A stretch of 64,000 nucleotides of DNA from Streptomyces olivaceoviridis (lineage in GTDB: Bacteria; Actinomycetota; Actinomycetes; Streptomycetales; Streptomycetaceae). Position 1 is the stretch's first letter, and each line of letters opens with the position of its first letter. The stretch spans positions 1 to 64,000 of the forward strand of contig NZ_BMUI01000022.1 of assembly GCF_014650115.1 (NCBI RefSeq), given 5' to 3'. Below the pieces are notes generated by a model. That model searched no databases, was not told where the DNA came from, and saw nothing but the letters and a program-made list of their open reading frames with translations. Shown piece after piece: positions 1 through 8,312 of this stretch. The position numbers and the translations under genes are program-made.

Positions 1-89
1 AACGTGGTCTTGCCCACGCCGAAGCCGCCCGCCACCACGATCTTCGCGGAGGTGGTGGCCCGGCCCCCGTCAGAGCTTGCGAAGTCCAC
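1..89 (-). CDS. cvnD: CvnD-type conservon GTPase, N-terminal fragment
   Basis: Only the first 29 codons or so are in the window; the rest lies beyond the left edge. Read on the minus strand from GTG at 89, the peptide reaches AGGFGVGKTT, a P-loop of the small Ras-like GTPases that form the fourth gene of Streptomyces conservons. The start overlaps the end of cvnC by 20 bp, which fits the tightly coupled cvnA-B-C-D order. In the family, the GTPase is thought to assemble with the membrane histidine-kinase-like CvnA and the small proteins CvnB and CvnC in a membrane complex resembling a eukaryotic G-protein system. The call rests on the P-loop and on the three upstream partners. Confidence 0.88.
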   Translation of the reverse strand, partial: MDFASSDGGRATTSAKIVVAGGFGVGKTT

Positions 90-468
90 TGAGCACCCTT
101 TCGAGCAGCGTCACGTCCGGTGCGCCACCGTTGTTCTCGTCGCCACCCGGCTGGTGGATGGCGACCAGGCCGGCCTCGGCGAGGTCGGCCACCAGGATCC
201 GGGCCACACCGAGCGGCATGGCCAGCAGCGCGGAGACCTCCGCGACCGACTTGACCTCACGGCACAGGTGGCAGATGCGCTGGTGCTCCGGGAGCAGCCC
301 CATGAGCGCTGCCGGGTCGGCCGTGGTGCTGATCAGCGCCTCGATGGCGAGCTGGTAGCGAGGCCTGGTCCGGCCGCCGGTCATGGCGTACGGCCTCACC
401 AGCGGCTGGTCGCCCTCGTCCCCGTACGGCTCCGCGTACGGATCATGATGGGCGGTGGGCGGGGTCAT
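70..468 (-). CDS. cvnC: DUF742 conservon protein CvnC
   Basis: A 132-aa DUF742 protein, the third gene of a conservon. The body (from about residue 20) contains the conserved RPYAMTGGRTRP entry and a winged-helix-like segment with LPEHQRICHLC and SVAEVSALLAMPLGVARILV, ending LERVLSGLRKL. The ATG at 468 is chosen because GGAGGA lies just before it; a TTG at 504 would add 12 residues without a ribosome site. It follows cvnB after a 111-bp gap and overlaps cvnD by 20 bp. In the family, CvnC interacts with the other conservon proteins; its biochemical role is not established. Confidence 0.93.
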   Translation of the reverse strand: MTPPTAHHDPYAEPYGDEGDQPLVRPYAMTGGRTRPRYQLAIEALISTTADPAALMGLLPEHQRICHLCREVKSVAEVSALLAMPLGVARILVADLAEAGLVAIHQPGGDENNGGAPDVTLLERVLSGLRKL

Positions 469-579
469 GAATCCTCCGGGCGGGACAGCAAGTCGGTCAG
501 TCAAGCCGTCTGAAGGGGCCGGTGGGGGGATTGTGGCGGCCGGACGGTGTTTTTGTGAGGTGGGTGGTGCTGGGGGCGG

Positions 580-993
580 TCAGTGAAGCAGACTTCCCTG
601 GAGTTCGGCGCGCAGGTCCGGGGTGAGTACCGCCCCTGCGCGGTCGACGAGCAGTGCCATCTCGTAGCCGACGAGACCGATGTCCGCCTCGGGATGGGCA
701 AGGACCGCGAGCGACGAACCGTCCGAGATGGACATCAGGAAGAGGAACCCGCGTTCCATCTCGACGACCGTCTGCGCCACGGTGCCGCCCTCGAAGATCC
801 GGGACGCCCCGGCCGTCAGCGAGGTCAGACCGGACGCGACGGCCGCGAGCTGGTCCGCGCGGTCCCGCGGGAAGCCTTCGGACATCGCCAGCAGAAGGCC
901 GTCGGCGGAGACCACCACGGTGTGGGACACCCCAGGGGTGTTGTCCACGAAGTTGGTGATCAACCAGTTCAGGTTCTGTGCCGCCTGGCTCAT
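580..993 (-). CDS. cvnB: Roadblock/LC7-domain conservon protein CvnB
   Basis: A 137-aa protein made almost wholly of a Roadblock/LC7 fold, the MglB-like class that binds small GTPases and often regulates their nucleotide state. Visible family segments are LNWLITNFVDNTPGVSHTVV near the N-terminus and ADQLAAVASGLTSLTAGAS in the middle. The ATG at 993 is preferred over the TTG at 1002, since MSQAAQNLNWL is the usual conservon start. The gene begins only about 10 bp after the cvnA stop codon, so the two are almost certainly cotranscribed. By analogy with MglB it probably partners with the CvnD GTPase, but that is inference. Confidence 0.94.
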   Translation of the reverse strand: MSQAAQNLNWLITNFVDNTPGVSHTVVVSADGLLLAMSEGFPRDRADQLAAVASGLTSLTAGASRIFEGGTVAQTVVEMERGFLFLMSISDGSSLAVLAHPEADIGLVGYEMALLVDRAGAVLTPDLRAELQGSLLH

Positions 994-1002
994 CGGACTC
1001 AA

Positions 1003-4000
1003 CTAACGCTCCTGCTGGTGAGTGGGGCTCGGGAAGCTGCCGGTCTGGCCGCTGCCGGCCTGACGGCCCTGAGCGATGCCCCGACGGAGATTGGTCAGCC
1101 GTCCGCGCACGTCGTCAGGCGCGCGCGAGACCTGCGGACCGCTTTGGTGCTGTTGCTGCTGTGCCGTGCCCGGCACGAGGTTCGCCCGGGGCACGCGGCG
1201 CGGCAGGCCGGAGGTGGTGATCCCGCCGGCCGCGGGCTGACGGACGCGCTCGGCCTGCCGGACGAGTTCGTCGTTCGGCGAGGTACGCCAGGAACCGTTG
1301 GCGCTGCCGTTGTTGCCGGCGGGCGCGGGGCGCTGCGGAGCGGGCGCCTGGGGCTGCTGCCGCTGCGCGGGCGCGTCCTCCTGCTGCTGACCGTGGAACC
1401 AGTTGGTCTCCAGTGTGTCGTACAGCGGGGTACGGCCGTCACCCGGACCGCTGGCCGGGGGCAGGGCCCATCCGTCACCCGGTGCCTGGGCGGCGCCCCG
1501 GTTGCCGGGCTCCTGCTGGAGCGGACGCTGCTGCGGGGCCGGCGGACGGGGGGTGCCGAAGTCGGCACGGGCCGGCTGCGGGCGCTCGAACTGCCCGGTG
1601 TGGCCGGGGTTCTGGCGGCCGGGCAGCGCGTGCTGCCCGGTGGAGCTGCCCTCGTAGCCGCCGTCGTACCCCTGCGGGGTCTGCTGGGCCGGGAACTGGC
1701 CCGTGTGCTGAGCGCCGTTGTCCCGTTGGCCGGGCGCCGGCGTGCCGAACACGTCGGAGCGGACGAACGAGCCGGTGCCCTGCTGGTCGCCGCCGTCGAA
1801 ACGGCCCTGCTGCCGGCCGTCGTCGGGGAGCCCGAACCGGCCCGTGTCCTGAGGGTTCTCGGGACGCGCGAACTGGCCGGTCTGCTGGAGGTCGTCGGGA
1901 CGCGCGAACTGTCCGGTCTGCTGGAGGTCGTCGGGACGCGCGAACTGTCCGGTCTGCTGGAGGTCGTCGGGACGCGCGAACTGGCCCGTGTCCTGGGCGC
2001 CTTCCGGACGCCCGAACTGGCCGCTCTGCTGGGGGAGGTCCGGACGGGCGAACTGCCCCGTGTGCGAGCCGCCGTTCAGCTCGGCGCGCGGGAACTCGCC
2101 GGTCGAGGCCGGTCCCTGGGCGTCGATCCGCGGCATCTCCGCGGTCGAGCCCGGACCCTGCCGGTCGTCCACGCGCGGCATGTGCGCGGTCTGCGCGGGG
2201 TCCTGCTCGTCGTGGCCGCGCGGGGTGTCCAGCGAGGCACGCGACAGCGGGGCCTGGGCGTCGCTCCAGTCCGGCGTGCGGGACTGCGGGTCACCGCCGG
2301 GCAGTTCGGCGCGCGGGCCGCCGCGCGGCGGGAGCTGGGGCCGGCGGCCCTGGTCGGGGGCGCCGCCGGACCGCTTCGGGCCGCGACCGCCGAAGGCGTC
2401 CTGCTGCGGCCCGCCCGGGTTCGCGGCCTGCAAGCCCTGAGGGGCGCCCGGCGCCTGACCGCCGAAGCCGCCCGCACCGGCACCGGCCGGAGCCGGCCGG
2501 CCGCCCTGGGGACCGCGGGCGCCCGGCGCACCGGGACGGCCGCCCAGGCCCGTGCCGGGCAGCGGGGTCCGGGGACCCTGGGCGGAGCCGACCTGGCCAC
2601 GCGGGCCCGGACCGGAACCGAGCAGACCGCCACCGCCCGGGGCGCCGCCGTTGCCGGCGGTCTGCCGCCGGGCCGCGGCCGCACCGGCGGCGGCCTGCGC
2701 GGCGGCGGGTCCACCGGTGGACATGGGGGCGCCGGGCTTGCCCGGAGCGGGCTTCTTGCCACCCTGGGCGACGTCCACGGGCAGCATGACCAGGGCGGTC
2801 GTACCACCGGAGTCGGACGGGCGGAGCTGGATGCGGATGCCGTGCCGCTGGGACAGCCGGCCGACCACGAACAGACCCATGCGGCGGGAGACGGAGACGT
2901 CCACGGTGGGCGGCGAGGCGAGCCGCTCGTTGATCGCCGCGAGGTCCTCGGGGGAGAGGCCGATACCGGTGTCGTGGATCTCGATCAGGACGCGGCCGTC
3001 GGGCAGCGCGTGACCGGTGACCTTGACCTTGGTCTGCGGCGAGGAGAACGAGGTCGCGTTCTCCAGCAGCTCGGCGAGCAGGTGCACGAGGTCGTTGACG
3101 ACCCGGCCGGCCACCTCGGTGGTGGGTACGGCGGCCAGCTCGATGCGCTCGTACTGCTCCACCTCGGACGCGGCGGCGCGGAGCACGTCGACCAGCGGGA
3201 CCGGACGGGTCCAGCGACGGCCGGGCTCCTCACCCGCGAGGACGAGGAGGTTCTCACCGTTACGGCGCATACGCGTCGCGAGGTGGTCGAGCTTGAAGAG
3301 CGAGGAGAGCTGGTCCGGGTCGGCCTCGCGGGACTCCAGTTCGGAGATGAGCGAGAGCTGGCGCTGGATCAGGCCCTGGGAGCGGCGCGAGAGGTTGGTG
3401 AACATCGCGTTGACGTTGCCCCGCAGCAGGGCCTGCTCGGCGGCGAGGCGGACCGCCTCGCGGTGCACGTCGTCGAAGGCCGCGGCCACCTGGCCGATCT
3501 CGTCCCGGGAGTGCACACCGACCGACTCGACGGAGGTGTCGATGTCCTGCGGGTCCGACTCCGAGAGCTGCTTGACCAGCTCGGGCAGACGGTCCTGGGC
3601 GACCTTGGTCGCGGTCTCCTGGAGCCGGCGCAGCGAGCGGATCATGGACCGGGCGACGACGAACGCGCCGACCAGCGAGACACCGAGCACGAGCAGGATC
3701 AGCGCACCGGAGATGATCGCGTCACGCTGGGTCGCGCTCTTCAGCTCGCGCGCCTTCTGCTCCATCTCCTCCAGGAGCGTGCGCTCGATCTTCTTCATCT
3801 GCTCGATCTTGGTCGAGCTGTCGTCCACCCAGTCCTTGTACGACCGCGCCGGGAGCTGCTGGAGGCCGTCCGGGGACTCGAAGGAGCGCTTGGCGTAGGT
3901 GTCGGCGGACTCGATCGTCGGGTTGCCCTCGTCGATCGGCTTGAGCAGTTCCTCGGCGTTCTGGCCGGCGTAGATCTTCCGGAAGATCGCCAGCTCGGAG

Positions 4001-4938
4001 CCCTCGCTCTCGTACGCCGACTGGCCGTAGAGGCGGTCGTTCTCGGAGAGGTCGCCCTTGGTGCTGGTGGTCGCGGGCAGTGCGGCGGCGATCATCGCGC
4101 GCTGCTCGGAGGCGTACTCCTTGGCGGTGGAGAAGGCCGCCAGGGCGCGGGTGCGCGAGATCATCTCCGGGTTGCTGGACGCCTCGGCCATGTCCTGGGA
4201 GAGACCGATCAGCTGGGTGATGAGCCGGTGGTAGGACTCGACCGTCTGGGTCGCGTTGTCCTTGGACGAGTAGGCCGACTTGCGGATCTTGGCGAGGTCG
4301 TCCAGCTGGTTGGCGAGGCCGACCAGCGCGTCGCGGACGCCCTGGAGATTGCCGTCCTTGCTGGCCGCGTCGATCTGCTCGGAGGCGTCGAGGAAGTTCT
4401 CGCGGGCCCGGTCGGTCTTCTGCTGGTACGCCTTGATCTGGTAGTCGTTCGACTTCAGGCCGCCGTGCGCCAGGGGACCGGCGGACTGGTCGCGCTCCTC
4501 CTGGAGCGCGTGGGCCAGCTCGGTGGCCTGCTTGGTCATCTCCGTCAGCAGCTTGATGTTGTCGAGCTGCTGGATGTCCTCGATGGACTGGTCGATGCGC
4601 AGCGCGCCCAGCGAGGTGGCCGCGACCACCGGCAGCGCGAGCAGTGACACCAGGCGGGTGGAGATGCGCCAGTTGCGCAGGGCGAGCCGTGAACCGGTGC
4701 CGGTCGGGCCCTGCACGGGCTTCACCGTGGGCGCGGGGTCGCCCGAGGGCGCCGCGGTCGCGGAGGCCGACGCGGCCGAGGCGCCGGGACGACCGCCGCG
4801 CTCACCGCCGTCCGTGGCGTGGCCCGGTCCCGGGTTCTGGGCGTGCTGGGGCGAGGAGCTGACGGCCTTGGGGCCAGTCCCGCCGTGCGGCTCCGGCTCC
4901 GCCGAAGCGCTGCCATCCCTCTTGAAACGTCCCTGCAC
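1003..4938 (-). CDS. cvnA: CvnA: nitrate/nitrite-sensor (NIT) histidine kinase-like protein with long disordered tail
   Basis: A 1311-aa membrane protein, first gene of the conservon. Order of parts: variable N-terminus; first membrane helix near residues 95-115 (LVSLLALPVVAATSLGAL); extracytoplasmic NIT-type helical sensor to about 400; second membrane helix near 405-425 (ILLVLGVSLVGAFVVA); HAMP segment; a HATPase_c domain at about 600-720 with an ENATSFSSP N-box and IHDTGIGLSPEDL G1 box. The remaining ~590 residues are Gly/Pro/Gln-rich and carry a TGQFARPDDLQQ repeat. No clear phospho-acceptor His box was seen, so it may act as an ATP-binding scaffold instead of a classical kinase. The GTG at 4938 has AGAGG upstream; an open in-frame extension to 5109 is Arg-rich and unlikely to be translated. 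The order cvnA-B-C-D is typical of S. coelicolor conservon 1. Confidence 0.92.
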   Translation of the reverse strand: MQGRFKRDGSASAEPEPHGGTGPKAVSSSPQHAQNPGPGHATDGGERGGRPGASAASASATAAPSGDPAPTVKPVQGPTGTGSRLALRNWRISTRLVSLLALPVVAATSLGALRIDQSIEDIQQLDNIKLLTEMTKQATELAHALQEERDQSAGPLAHGGLKSNDYQIKAYQQKTDRARENFLDASEQIDAASKDGNLQGVRDALVGLANQLDDLAKIRKSAYSSKDNATQTVESYHRLITQLIGLSQDMAEASSNPEMISRTRALAAFSTAKEYASEQRAMIAAALPATTSTKGDLSENDRLYGQSAYESEGSELAIFRKIYAGQNAEELLKPIDEGNPTIESADTYAKRSFESPDGLQQLPARSYKDWVDDSSTKIEQMKKIERTLLEEMEQKARELKSATQRDAIISGALILLVLGVSLVGAFVVARSMIRSLRRLQETATKVAQDRLPELVKQLSESDPQDIDTSVESVGVHSRDEIGQVAAAFDDVHREAVRLAAEQALLRGNVNAMFTNLSRRSQGLIQRQLSLISELESREADPDQLSSLFKLDHLATRMRRNGENLLVLAGEEPGRRWTRPVPLVDVLRAAASEVEQYERIELAAVPTTEVAGRVVNDLVHLLAELLENATSFSSPQTKVKVTGHALPDGRVLIEIHDTGIGLSPEDLAAINERLASPPTVDVSVSRRMGLFVVGRLSQRHGIRIQLRPSDSGGTTALVMLPVDVAQGGKKPAPGKPGAPMSTGGPAAAQAAAGAAAARRQTAGNGGAPGGGGLLGSGPGPRGQVGSAQGPRTPLPGTGLGGRPGAPGARGPQGGRPAPAGAGAGGFGGQAPGAPQGLQAANPGGPQQDAFGGRGPKRSGGAPDQGRRPQLPPRGGPRAELPGGDPQSRTPDWSDAQAPLSRASLDTPRGHDEQDPAQTAHMPRVDDRQGPGSTAEMPRIDAQGPASTGEFPRAELNGGSHTGQFARPDLPQQSGQFGRPEGAQDTGQFARPDDLQQTGQFARPDDLQQTGQFARPDDLQQTGQFARPENPQDTGRFGLPDDGRQQGRFDGGDQQGTGSFVRSDVFGTPAPGQRDNGAQHTGQFPAQQTPQGYDGGYEGSSTGQHALPGRQNPGHTGQFERPQPARADFGTPRPPAPQQRPLQQEPGNRGAAQAPGDGWALPPASGPGDGRTPLYDTLETNWFHGQQQEDAPAQRQQPQAPAPQRPAPAGNNGSANGSWRTSPNDELVRQAERVRQPAAGGITTSGLPRRVPRANLVPGTAQQQQHQSGPQVSRAPDDVRGRLTNLRRGIAQGRQAGSGQTGSFPSPTHQQER
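1861..1990. repeat. 36-bp tandem repeat in the cvnA tail
   Basis: Units begin at 1861, 1897, 1933 and 1969, each opening with gggacgcgcgaactg; the fourth is partial. They encode the 12-residue unit FARPDDLQQTGQ in the C-terminal tail of CvnA. More degenerate copies (TGQF, TGRF, TGEF) flank the exact ones over about 1.5 kb, so copy number probably varies between strains. Confidence 0.9.
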
Positions 4939-5505
4939 TAGCGTCGCAACCTCTGGACCAGGCGCCCCTCCGCGTGAACGGAGGGACACGGTGTCGGCGT
5001 TGTGGAGAGCGCCCTGAATACGCCCCCCGGTGGTCTTGAGTGACCGGCGCTGGTTCCCCCCTGTCTCGCCGCCGCTCGGCGCTGTGCGCGCCCCCTGCGC
5101 CGGTTCCATCCCGCGGCGGTCCGTGGAATTCCAGCACAGTGCAGGATCTCCAACAAGGGCAGCGGGCCGAGCTGTGACCTCCGTGACGGCCAGTGAGTGG
5201 CGGATTACCGGCAGTGGAACCTGATCTTGGGCATAACGGGCGTACCCATGCGAGTCGCCGTGCGTCGCCCTGTGTCCCAGTCGCCATGATCAGGAGCGGA
5301 ATGGTGGCTTCAGTAGGTCAATGTCCGTTTCGCTGAGGCGAGTTGTCGGTCGGAATTGACCGGTTTGCCCGTGAGTTCGTGAGCAAACTCACACGCGCCC
5401 CGGGGTCAGTTGGCACCTTCGTCGGGGAATCGGATGTTTAGCCTGACGCTTTACAAGACGGACGACTCTGCCAACCACTCGACCAGAGGGCACAGGACGA
5501 CAACG
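4939..5505. other. 567-bp intergenic region between divergent cvnA and the 64-aa peptide gene
   Basis: No convincing coding sequence. It should hold the divergent promoters of the conservon and of the peptide gene. The most structured part is 5363-5392, where two overlapping inverted repeats share bases: gtttgc (5363-5368) with gcaaac (5383-5388), and gtgagtt (5371-5377) with aactcac (5386-5392). They cannot both pair at once. Confidence 0.6.
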
Positions 5506-5700
5506 GTGAAGACGACGATGATGTTCCACAAGATCGCCAACCCGCGGCGCACAACCCTGGCTCACCTGAAGGACGCAGGCGAACTGCACACGCCCGAGCT
5601 GCCGGAGCACTCCGTCGACCTCCCCGCCCAGACGGCCAACCCCCGGCGCACCGTCCTGATGGAGGTCCCGGCCGGCGCGGGCGCCCCGGCCGGCGAGTAG
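5506..5700 (+). CDS. Small conserved hypothetical protein with duplicated ANPRRT motif
   Basis: A 64-aa protein starting at GTG 5506 with a purine-rich agaggg about 15 bp upstream. The sequence opens MKTTMMFHKIANPRRTTLAH and later repeats the core as TANPRRTVLMEV, separated by an acidic/Pro linker (GELHTPELPEHSVDLPAQ). The doubled ANPRRT motif is the only internal structure visible; there is no signal peptide, membrane segment or cysteine. A 14-bp perfect hairpin terminator follows at once, so it is a single-gene unit. I recall similar short proteins at this place in other Streptomyces, without a known function. Coding is supported by the terminator, codon bias and the conserved repeat. Confidence 0.7.
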   Translation: MKTTMMFHKIANPRRTTLAHLKDAGELHTPELPEHSVDLPAQTANPRRTVLMEVPAGAGAPAGE

Positions 5701-5716
5701 CCGACGGCTCCGCCGG

Positions 5717-5756
5717 GCGCGGCCGGAAGGACCACGACGGTCCCTTCCGGCCGCGC
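5717..5756 (+). terminator. Strong intrinsic terminator after the 64-aa peptide gene
   Basis: Arms 5717-5730 and 5743-5756 pair perfectly over 14 bp (gcgcggccggaagg with its complement), with three more inner pairs. It has no T-run, as is common in Streptomyces. Confidence 0.8.
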
Positions 5757-5926
5757 TCGCGTTTCCCGGGCCCCGCGGCCGGCGCCACAGTGGCGACCCT
5801 GGCCGAGCCCGCCGCGGTGACCCGCCCCTGACCTGCGACGATGCCCCCGGAAGCGAACAACTTCGCATAGCTCCGATAACCTGAGGCGTCAGTACGCCGG
5901 TTCTCAGTGAGGGGCGCAAGGATCCC

Positions 5927-6712
5927 GTGCGCATCGCCAGGTTCTCCATCGACGGGAACGTAGCCTTCGGCGCGGTCGAGGGCGACAAGCAGGACGAACT
6001 CGTCCTCGACATCATCAAGGGCATCCCGTTCGCGGACTTCGAGCTGTCCGGGACGAAGGTGCCGCTGAGCAAGGTCAGGCTGCTCCCGCCGGTGCTCCCC
6101 AACAAGGTCGTGGCGTTCGGCCGCAACTACGCCGAGCACGCGCGCGAACTGGGCAACGAGGTGCCCGACACGCCGTTCGCCTTCTTCAAGCCGTCCACCT
6201 CCGTGATCGGCCCCGGCGACGACATCCAGTACCCCTCGTTCTCCCAGGAACTGCACCACGAGGCCGAGCTGGCCGTCGTCATCGGCCGCCTGTGCCGCGA
6301 GGTCCCGCGCGACCGCGTCAAGGACGTGATCTTCGGGTACACCTGCGCCAACGACGTCACCGCCCGCGACGTGCAGAAGCGCGAGAAGCAGTGGGCCCGG
6401 GCCAAGGGCTTCGACACCTCCTGCCCGCTCGGCCCCTGGGTGGAGACCGACCTCTCGGTGGACGCCGCGAACGACCTCACCGTCCAGCTCACGGTCAACG
6501 GCGAACAACGCCAGCTCGGCCGCACGAGCGAGATGATCCACCCCATCGAGGACCTGATCGTCAACATCTCCGAGGCCATGACGCTGCTCCCCGGCGACGT
6601 GATCCTCACCGGCACCCCCGCGGGGGTCGGCCCCCTCAGCGTCGGCGACGAGGTCGCCGTCACCATCGAAGGCATCGGCACTCTCACCAACAAGGTTGTC
6701 AAGCGTGGCTAG
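5927..6712 (+). CDS. Fumarylacetoacetate hydrolase family protein
   Basis: A 261-aa enzyme of the FAH superfamily, cytoplasmic, divalent-metal dependent. The family covers acylpyruvate hydrolases, oxaloacetate decarboxylases and HHDD isomerases, so the exact substrate cannot be read. Hallmarks: VVAFGRNYAEHARELG near residue 62, the metal-binding ELHHEAELAVVIG, FGYTCANDVTARDVQ, and the C-terminal GDVILTGTPAGVGPLSVGD. Start is GTG 5927 with gaggggcgcaagg upstream. Its stop overlaps the gltX start by 8 bp, so gltX is probably translated from the same message; this pairing is conserved in Streptomyces. Confidence 0.92.
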   Translation: MRIARFSIDGNVAFGAVEGDKQDELVLDIIKGIPFADFELSGTKVPLSKVRLLPPVLPNKVVAFGRNYAEHARELGNEVPDTPFAFFKPSTSVIGPGDDIQYPSFSQELHHEAELAVVIGRLCREVPRDRVKDVIFGYTCANDVTARDVQKREKQWARAKGFDTSCPLGPWVETDLSVDAANDLTVQLTVNGEQRQLGRTSEMIHPIEDLIVNISEAMTLLPGDVILTGTPAGVGPLSVGDEVAVTIEGIGTLTNKVVKRG

Positions 6713-8186
6713 CGCACCCGGCTCCGTACGCGTCCGTTTCTGCCCCTCGCCCACCGGTAACCCCCACGTGGGCCTGGTCCGCACCGCCCTGTTCAACTGG
6801 GCGTTCGCCCGGCACCACCAGGGCACCCTGGTCTTCCGCATCGAGGACACCGACGCGGCCCGCGACTCCGAGGAGTCGTACAACCAGCTGCTCGACGCGA
6901 TGCGCTGGCTCGGCTTCGACTGGGACGAGGGCCCCGAGGTCGGCGGCCCGCACGCGCCGTACCGCCAGTCGCAGCGCATGGACATCTACGCCGACGTCGC
7001 CCGGAAGCTCCTCGACGGCGGCCACGCCTACCACTGCTACTGCTCCCAGGAGGAGCTGGACACCCGCCGCGAGGCCGCCCGCGCCGCCGGCAGGCCCTCC
7101 GGCTACGACGGCCACTGCCGCGACCTGACCGCCGAGCAGGTCGAGGAGTACCAGGCGCAGGGCCGCACCCCGATCGTCCGCTTCCGCATGCCGGACGAGA
7201 CCATCACCTTCACCGACCTGGTCCGCGGCGAGCTGACCTTCACGCCGGAGAACGTGCCCGACTACGGCATCGTCCGCGCGAACGGCGCCCCGCTGTACAC
7301 GCTGGTGAACCCGGTGGACGACGCCCTGATGGAGATCACCCACGTCCTGCGCGGCGAGGACCTGCTCTCCTCCACCCCGCGCCAGATCGCGCTGTACAAG
7401 GCGCTGATCGAGCTGGGTATCGCGAAGGAGATCCCGCGGTTCGGCCACCTGCCGTACGTCATGGGCGAGGGCAACAAGAAGCTGTCCAAGCGCGACCCGC
7501 AGTCGTCCCTCAACCTCTACCGCGAGCGCGGCTTCCTGCCCGAGGGCCTGCTCAACTACCTGTCCCTGCTGGGCTGGTCGCTCTCCGCGGACCAGGACAT
7601 CTTCACGATCGAGGAGATGGTCCGGGCCTTCGAGATCGCCGACGTGAACCCCAACCCGGCGCGCTTCGACCTGAAGAAGTGCGAGGCGATCAACGCCGAC
7701 CACATCCGCATGCTGGACGTGAAGGAGTTCACCGAGCGCTGCCGCCCGTGGCTGAAGCCGCCGTTCGCGCCCTGGGCGCCGGGGGACTTCGACGAGGCCA
7801 AGTGGCAGGCGATCGCCCCGCACGCCCAGACCCGCCTGAAGGTCCTGTCGGAGATCACCGACAACGTCGACTTCCTGTTCCTGCCGGAGCCGGTCTTCGA
7901 CGAGGCCTCGTGGACCAAGGCGATGAAGGAGGGCTCCGACGCCCTGCTGCGCACCGCCCGCGAGAAGCTGGAGTCGGCGGACTGGACCTCGGCCGAGTCC
8001 CTCAAGGAGGCCGTCCTGGCCGCCGGTGAGGCCCACGGCCTCAAGCTCGGCAAGGCCCAGGCCCCGGTCCGCGTGGCCGTCACCGGCCGCACCGTCGGCC
8101 TGCCGCTCTTCGAGTCCCTGGAGGTCCTGGGCAAGGAGAAGACCCTGGCCCGCGTCGACGCGGCGCTGGCCAGGCTGGCCGAGTAG
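6705..8186 (+). CDS. gltX: Glutamyl-tRNA synthetase (probably non-discriminating)
   Basis: A 493-aa class I aminoacyl-tRNA synthetase. The HIGH-type signature is PTGNPHVGLVRT (residues 16-27) and the KMSKS equivalent is KLSKR near 260. The GTG at 6705 gives MASAPGSVRV, the usual Streptomyces N-terminus; TTG 6696 is less likely. Actinobacteria normally lack GlnRS, so this enzyme is expected to charge tRNA-Glu and to mischarge tRNA-Gln for GatCAB amidation. The tRNA-Gln and tRNA-Glu genes lie 1.7 kb downstream. It overlaps the upstream FAH gene and ends at a 14-bp hairpin. Confidence 0.97.
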   Translation: MASAPGSVRVRFCPSPTGNPHVGLVRTALFNWAFARHHQGTLVFRIEDTDAARDSEESYNQLLDAMRWLGFDWDEGPEVGGPHAPYRQSQRMDIYADVARKLLDGGHAYHCYCSQEELDTRREAARAAGRPSGYDGHCRDLTAEQVEEYQAQGRTPIVRFRMPDETITFTDLVRGELTFTPENVPDYGIVRANGAPLYTLVNPVDDALMEITHVLRGEDLLSSTPRQIALYKALIELGIAKEIPRFGHLPYVMGEGNKKLSKRDPQSSLNLYRERGFLPEGLLNYLSLLGWSLSADQDIFTIEEMVRAFEIADVNPNPARFDLKKCEAINADHIRMLDVKEFTERCRPWLKPPFAPWAPGDFDEAKWQAIAPHAQTRLKVLSEITDNVDFLFLPEPVFDEASWTKAMKEGSDALLRTAREKLESADWTSAESLKEAVLAAGEAHGLKLGKAQAPVRVAVTGRTVGLPLFESLEVLGKEKTLARVDAALARLAE

Positions 8187-8200
8187 GCGCGCGCGTTCCC

Positions 8201-8232
8201 GAGGGGCGGTGGCCGTACGGCTGCCGCCCCTC
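8201..8232 (+). terminator. Terminator after gltX
   Basis: A 14-bp stem with a GTAC loop: 8201-8214 pairs with 8219-8232 (gaggggcgg with ccgccccctc-type complement, two G-T wobbles inside). It begins 14 bp after the gltX stop codon. Confidence 0.82.
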
Positions 8233-8312
8233 CGGCATGTCTGTCAGCGGCTCGCACTAGTGTTTCGGCGCACACGGCTCGCACAGCGAGCGCGATCGAG
8301 AAGGGCGCCGTC

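Noticed and set aside
1861..1990. Direct repeats as a CRISPR array
   Set aside because: The units are contiguous, have no spacers and stay in the cvnA reading frame; the same holds for the repeats at 26721, 41825 and 46160.
583..4647. Long open frame on the plus strand opposite cvnA
   Set aside because: Shadow of the GC-rich cvnA frame; Arg/Gly/Leu-rich sequence with no domain, while the minus strand has full NIT-HAMP-HATPase homology.
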